Below, in pieces: positions 14,845-17,367 of a DNA stretch of 17,367 bases. Numbering within the stretch: the first letter of the stretch is position 1; each line of letters opens with the position of its first letter. The notes beneath the pieces are model-generated. The model was not told where the DNA came from and ran no database searches. It saw only the letters and a program-made list of their open reading frames with translations. Origin of the DNA: Minisyncoccota bacterium (GTDB taxonomy: Bacteria > Patescibacteriota > Minisyncoccia > Phycocordibacterales > JAACPR01); NCBI GenBank assembly GCA_018061745.1, contig JAGOTN010000005.1, forward strand, positions 1 through 17,367, given 5' to 3'. A program made the position numbers and the translations under genes.

Positions 14845-15615
14845 ATGCCATCAAGAAAGAAGCTCGTTATTGGAAATTGGAAAATGAATCCTCAAACGCT
14901 TATTGAAGCAAAGCGTATTTTTACTGCTTTTAAAAAGACAAAAAGAAATGATAAAGATGTGACTGTAGTTTTGTGCCCACCTTTTACTTTCATATCAGAA
15001 TTAAATAAAAGCTATTCAGGAAATAAAATATTTTTTGGCGCACAAGATATTTTTTGGAAAGATGAAGGCTCTTATACTGGGGAAGTAAGCGCTAAAATGC
15101 TTCAAAGTGTTGGAGCGAGGTTTGTTATCATTGGTCATTCTGAGAGAAGAAATATGGGTGAAAATGATTCTTTGATTTCTCAAAAACTTATTACAGCTTT
15201 AAAATCAGGAATGCACACAATTCTTTGTGTTGGAGAATCAACTAGAGATATTCATGGAAAATATTTACACACATTAAGAGATCAAATAATCTCAGCCTTG
15301 GAAGGAGTAGAAAGTAATTTATTAAAAAAAATAATTATTGCATACGAACCAGTTTGGACTATTGGAGAAGGACACTCTGCTATTGATAATCACGATTTAT
15401 ATCAAACAATTTTGTTTATTAAAAAACAATTGATTGAAAAATACGACAGAAAGATCGGAGAATCAATTTCAATTATTTATGGTGGGTCTGTGGATTCTGA
15501 AAATGCACATATTTTAATCAAAGAAGGTGGAGTAGATGGATTTTTGGTTGGTAGAAATAGTTTAAACCCACAGGAATTTTCAAAAATAATTTCAGAAGTT
15601 TCTAGAAAAAAATAA
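14845..15615 (+). CDS. tpiA: Triosephosphate isomerase
   Basis: 256 residues, the usual family length (~250). It interconverts dihydroxyacetone phosphate and glyceraldehyde-3-phosphate in glycolysis, in the cytoplasm. Catalytic residues are all visible: Lys13 in GNWKMN, His98 in IIGHSERR and Glu168 in AYEPVWTIGEG; the phosphate-binding IYGGSV motif is at 211-216, and the C-terminal VGRNSL block replaces the common VGGASL. The mobile loop 6 reads PVWTIGEGHSA, whereas most family members have PVWAIGTGKTA, so its hinge differs while the catalytic Glu is kept. It forms an apparent operon with pgk (3-nt gap), linking two neighbouring glycolytic steps, driven by an extended -10 that fixes the start at 14845. 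Confidence 0.95.
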   Translation: MPSRKKLVIGNWKMNPQTLIEAKRIFTAFKKTKRNDKDVTVVLCPPFTFISELNKSYSGNKIFFGAQDIFWKDEGSYTGEVSAKMLQSVGARFVIIGHSERRNMGENDSLISQKLITALKSGMHTILCVGESTRDIHGKYLHTLRDQIISALEGVESNLLKKIIIAYEPVWTIGEGHSAIDNHDLYQTILFIKKQLIEKYDRKIGESISIIYGGSVDSENAHILIKEGGVDGFLVGRNSLNPQEFSKIISEVSRKK

Positions 15616-15618
15616 TCT

Positions 15619-16755
15619 ATGGCAAAAGTTAATTTTGAAAAAATAAAAACAATCGATGATTTGGGCGATATAAAAGGAAAGAAAGTTTTGTTGCGATTGA
15701 GTTTGAATGTGCCCGTAGAAAAAGGCTCTGTTGTTGATCCTTTTAGAATTGAAATGTCTATTCCGACAATAATGGAACTTCGAAATAAAGGAGCTAAAGT
15801 TATTTTATTGAGTCATATAGGAAGAGATCCCAAGGAAACATTAGAGCCGATAATGAGATATCTTCAAGACTCTCTACCTGTTGTTTTTATTAGAGATATC
15901 TTTTCTCCAAATGCAAAAAAGATGATTGATTATGCTGCTCCGGGGAGTGTTGTTGTTTTAGAAAATCTACGACAGCATGCTGGTGAAGAGAAAAATGATC
16001 CTGAATTTTCAAAACACCTTGCTTCGTTTGGAGATATTTACATAAATGATTCTTTCCCAGAATGTCACAGAGCTCATGCTTCAATAGTTGGAATAACAGA
16101 ATTTTTGCCTAGTTTTGCAGGTCGTCAATTGATGAAAGAAATTACAAATCTATCAAAAACTTTTGAGACAAATCATCCTTTTCTATTTATTTTAGGAGGA
16201 GCAAAAGTAGAAACAAAATTGCCATTAATAAATAATTTTTTAGATAAAGCCGACAATATATTTATTGGAGGAATTCTTGCAAACGATTTTTTGAAAACAA
16301 TGAACTTAGAAACTGGTAAATCAGCTCTTTCAAATCAAACTGTACCTAAAGAACTTTTGAGTAATAAAAAAATAATTTTGCCGACAGATATTGTTGTTGA
16401 AAGAAATGGAAAAAAAGAAAATATATCCCATGATTCTGTTTTGGAAAATGATAAAATTTTTGATATTGGAAGGAAAAGTGTTGAGACGGTGTGTGATTTG
16501 ATTAAAAATGCAAAGTTTATTTTATGGAATGGTCCGGTTGGTTTTTGTGAAGGAGGTTTTTGTGAAGGAACAGAGAGTATTGCAAATGCTATTGCGAATA
16601 GTAAAGCAGTTTCTGTGGTTGGAGGGGGAGATACTCTCGCTTCGGTTTCCGATGAAATCCAAAGTAAAATGACTTTTATTTCAACAGGTGGAGGTGCAAT
16701 GCTTGATTATTTGGCTAATGAAAATCTACCAGGAATTGAAGCTTTAGAAAAATAA
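15619..16755 (+). CDS. pgk: Phosphoglycerate kinase
   Basis: 378 residues, slightly below the usual ~390-400. It transfers phosphate from 1,3-bisphosphoglycerate to ADP. Substrate-side motifs: RLSLNVP (26-32), DPFRIEM (Arg43), LSHIGRD (64-70), VLENLRQH (113-120) and HRAHAS (150-155). Nucleotide side: LGGAKVETK (192-200), WNGPVG (303-308), VGGGDT (334-339) and STGGGAMLDYL. The canonical RVDxNVP motif here has Ser28 where an Asp normally helps bind 3-phosphoglycerate, while the Asn (Asn30) is kept. The loop after WNGPVG is a perfect two-copy GFCEG repeat but has the normal length. It follows tpiA by 3 nt and is probably co-transcribed. It ends directly against the stop codon of the convergent HIT gene with no intergenic base. 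Confidence 0.95.
   Translation: MAKVNFEKIKTIDDLGDIKGKKVLLRLSLNVPVEKGSVVDPFRIEMSIPTIMELRNKGAKVILLSHIGRDPKETLEPIMRYLQDSLPVVFIRDIFSPNAKKMIDYAAPGSVVVLENLRQHAGEEKNDPEFSKHLASFGDIYINDSFPECHRAHASIVGITEFLPSFAGRQLMKEITNLSKTFETNHPFLFILGGAKVETKLPLINNFLDKADNIFIGGILANDFLKTMNLETGKSALSNQTVPKELLSNKKIILPTDIVVERNGKKENISHDSVLENDKIFDIGRKSVETVCDLIKNAKFILWNGPVGFCEGGFCEGTESIANAIANSKAVSVVGGGDTLASVSDEIQSKMTFISTGGGAMLDYLANENLPGIEALEK
16540..16569 (+). repeat. Perfect in-frame 2 x 15-bp tandem repeat inside pgk
   Basis: GGTTTTTGTGAAGGA occurs twice in a row, encoding GFCEG-GFCEG at residues 308-317, next to the nucleotide-binding WNGP motif. The segment has the length normal for the family (G-x-x-E-x-x-F-x-x-G-T), so it is not an inserted unit; local gene conversion or chance convergence is more likely. 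Confidence 0.8.
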
Positions 16756-17154
16756 TTACAAAAAAGATTTTATTTTTTCACCAATTTCTTTTAACGATTC
16801 AGGAGTTTCTTCGTGTGCTAAATCAGGGTCAAGTTCAAATTGCTTGAAAAGTGGAATTAGGTGCAAGTGCGCATGAGGAACTCCAAAACCTTCTACTGCC
16901 ATTCCAACCCTTACGCAATTTGTCGCTTTTTGTATTGCTGGAGCGATCTTTGTCGCTAATTCAAATAACCCTAAATATGTTTCTTTGTCTAAATCAAAAA
17001 TATAATCGATAGGTTTTTTTGGGATTATCAAAGCGTGGCCAAGGTTGATTGGTCTATTATCTACTAAAACAAAGTAGTTTTCATTTTCATAAATTTTTTC
17101 ACATGGAATTTCTCCTTCAATAATCCTTTCAAATATAGTTTTTTCTGAGCTCAT
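16756..17154 (-). CDS. HIT (histidine triad) family nucleotide hydrolase/transferase
   Basis: 132 residues from the ATG at 17154. A longer reading to 17184 adds MCSILAYYNY, but that would run through the promoter region, and HIT proteins typically begin close to the SIF.RII motif. The order is conserved: TIFERIIEGEIPCEKIYENENYFVLVD, then NLGHALIIPKKP (residues 37-48), then GFGVPHAHLHLIPL with the triad His94-x-His96-x-His98; His96 should be the nucleophile attacking the alpha-phosphate of a nucleotide. The N-terminal Cys pair of zinc-binding HIT proteins (xIFCKI) is absent (TIFERI). Members are general cytoplasmic AMP-lysine or dinucleotide hydrolases; the substrate cannot be assigned. It is convergent with pgk (adjacent stops) and divergent from recJ, with a 28-bp shared promoter gap. 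Confidence 0.9.
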   Translation of the reverse strand: MSSEKTIFERIIEGEIPCEKIYENENYFVLVDNRPINLGHALIIPKKPIDYIFDLDKETYLGLFELATKIAPAIQKATNCVRVGMAVEGFGVPHAHLHLIPLFKQFELDPDLAHEETPESLKEIGEKIKSFL

Positions 17155-17160
17155 GTAGTT

Positions 17161-17166
17161 ATAATA
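17161..17166 (-). promoter_or_regulatory. -10 box of the HIT gene (minus strand)
   Basis: Read on the minus strand this is TATTAT, followed by 6 nt (complement of 17155-17160) and the ATG at 17154. A TTTTCA -35-like hexamer (complement of 17184-17189) is 17 nt upstream, inside the start of recJ. The spacing implies a leaderless or near-leaderless HIT mRNA. Confidence 0.45.
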
Positions 17167-17175
17167 TGCTAAAAT
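17167..17175 (+). promoter_or_regulatory. Extended -10 promoter of recJ
   Basis: TGCTAAAAT is followed by exactly 7 nt (CGAGCAC) and the ATG at 17183, the same geometry as at tpiA. It starts one base after the minus-strand -10 of the HIT gene, so the two divergent promoters are packed back to back. Confidence 0.55.
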
Positions 17176-17182
17176 CGAGCAC

Positions 17183-17367
17183 ATGAAAAGATATGAGTTA
17201 CGAGAAAATATTCCCGAAAAAGTAGCTCAAGATCTAGCAAGATACTCAGAATTAGTTCAAAAATTATTATTTTATAGAGGTATTTCAGATGCAGAAACTG
17301 CTGATAAATTTTTTAAACCAGATTTTGAAAGAGATTTGCATGATCCGTTTTTGTTGCCAAATATGGA
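17183..17367 (+). CDS. recJ: Single-strand-DNA-specific exonuclease RecJ, N-terminal fragment (3' end beyond the window)
   Basis: 61 codons are present, beginning MKRYELRENIPEKVAQDLARYS. The segment LVQKLLFYRGISDAETADKFFKPDFERDLHDPFLLPNM is the typical RecJ N-terminus: LLxxRGI, then an aromatic/Pro element, then LHDPFLLPxM just before the DHH domain. RecJ degrades single-stranded DNA 5' to 3' in recombination and repair. The catalytic DHH motifs lie outside the window and cannot be checked. The start at 17183 is fixed by the promoter spacing. Confidence 0.85.
   Translation, partial: MKRYELRENIPEKVAQDLARYSELVQKLLFYRGISDAETADKFFKPDFERDLHDPFLLPNM

Noticed and set aside
16540..16569. Tandem duplication inserting extra residues in pgk
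   Set aside because: The repeat is perfect in DNA, but the loop length equals that of ordinary PGKs, so no residues were added.
16756..17184. Longer HIT protein starting at 17184
   Set aside because: The extra ten residues are unlike the family and the frame would read through the -10 box; the ATG at 17154 fits both the family and promoter spacing.
1..17367. tRNA, rRNA, insertion sequences or attachment sites
   Set aside because: All gaps between genes are shorter than 90 bp, and none shows a cloverleaf, rRNA motif, transposase or terminal repeats.

Overview
The window looks like the chromosome of an ultra-small episymbiotic bacterium of the Patescibacteria/CPR group, most likely a Parcubacteria relative. 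This rests on protein style rather than any marker gene. The DNA is AT-rich and the genes are packed almost without gaps. Start codons mostly lack a Shine-Dalgarno sequence, and several -10 boxes sit directly on the start codon (leaderless mRNAs). The surface proteins have the low-complexity Ser/Thr/Asn-rich style I associate with these genomes. TAA, TAG and TGA are all used as stops, so the TGA-recoding lineages (SR1/Gracilibacteria) are unlikely.

Layout. Positions 1-3722 hold a three-gene type IV pilus minor-pilin cluster: a PilV-like protein (5' end cut by the window), a PilW/GspJ-like prepilin and a PilX-like protein. A polytopic O-antigen-ligase-like protein with a TPR tail follows (3750-5903), then a tiny two-helix membrane protein (5919-6113). 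From a strong extended -10 promoter at 6158, positions 6201-9778 form a four-gene secreted/membrane unit. It holds two paralogous WxL-like surface proteins flanking a DUF916/WxLIP-like membrane-anchored protein, then a Cys-motif plus FnIII-like membrane protein. A single 1655-residue exported fibre (9844-14811) dominates the window. In order it has an N-terminal secreted domain, about 20 YadA-head-like repeats, a six-bladed kelch propeller, two separate peptidase S74 (intramolecular chaperone) domains, a small Cys-containing domain and an acidic tail. Housekeeping genes close the window: tpiA and pgk (two consecutive glycolytic steps), a HIT-family hydrolase on the minus strand, and the first 61 codons of recJ, divergent from the HIT gene.

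How it fits together (inference). The first 14.8 kb read as a cell-envelope/attachment region: pilus tip or minor pilins, a probable glycan ligase, a WxL-like surface complex and a giant modular adhesin. This is what a host-attached cell would need. The most distinctive items are the chimeric fibre with two S74 domains, the WxL-like locus outside Firmicutes, and a repeated promoter pattern (TGnTAnAAT followed by 6-7 nt and ATG) that starts transcripts at or next to the start codon.
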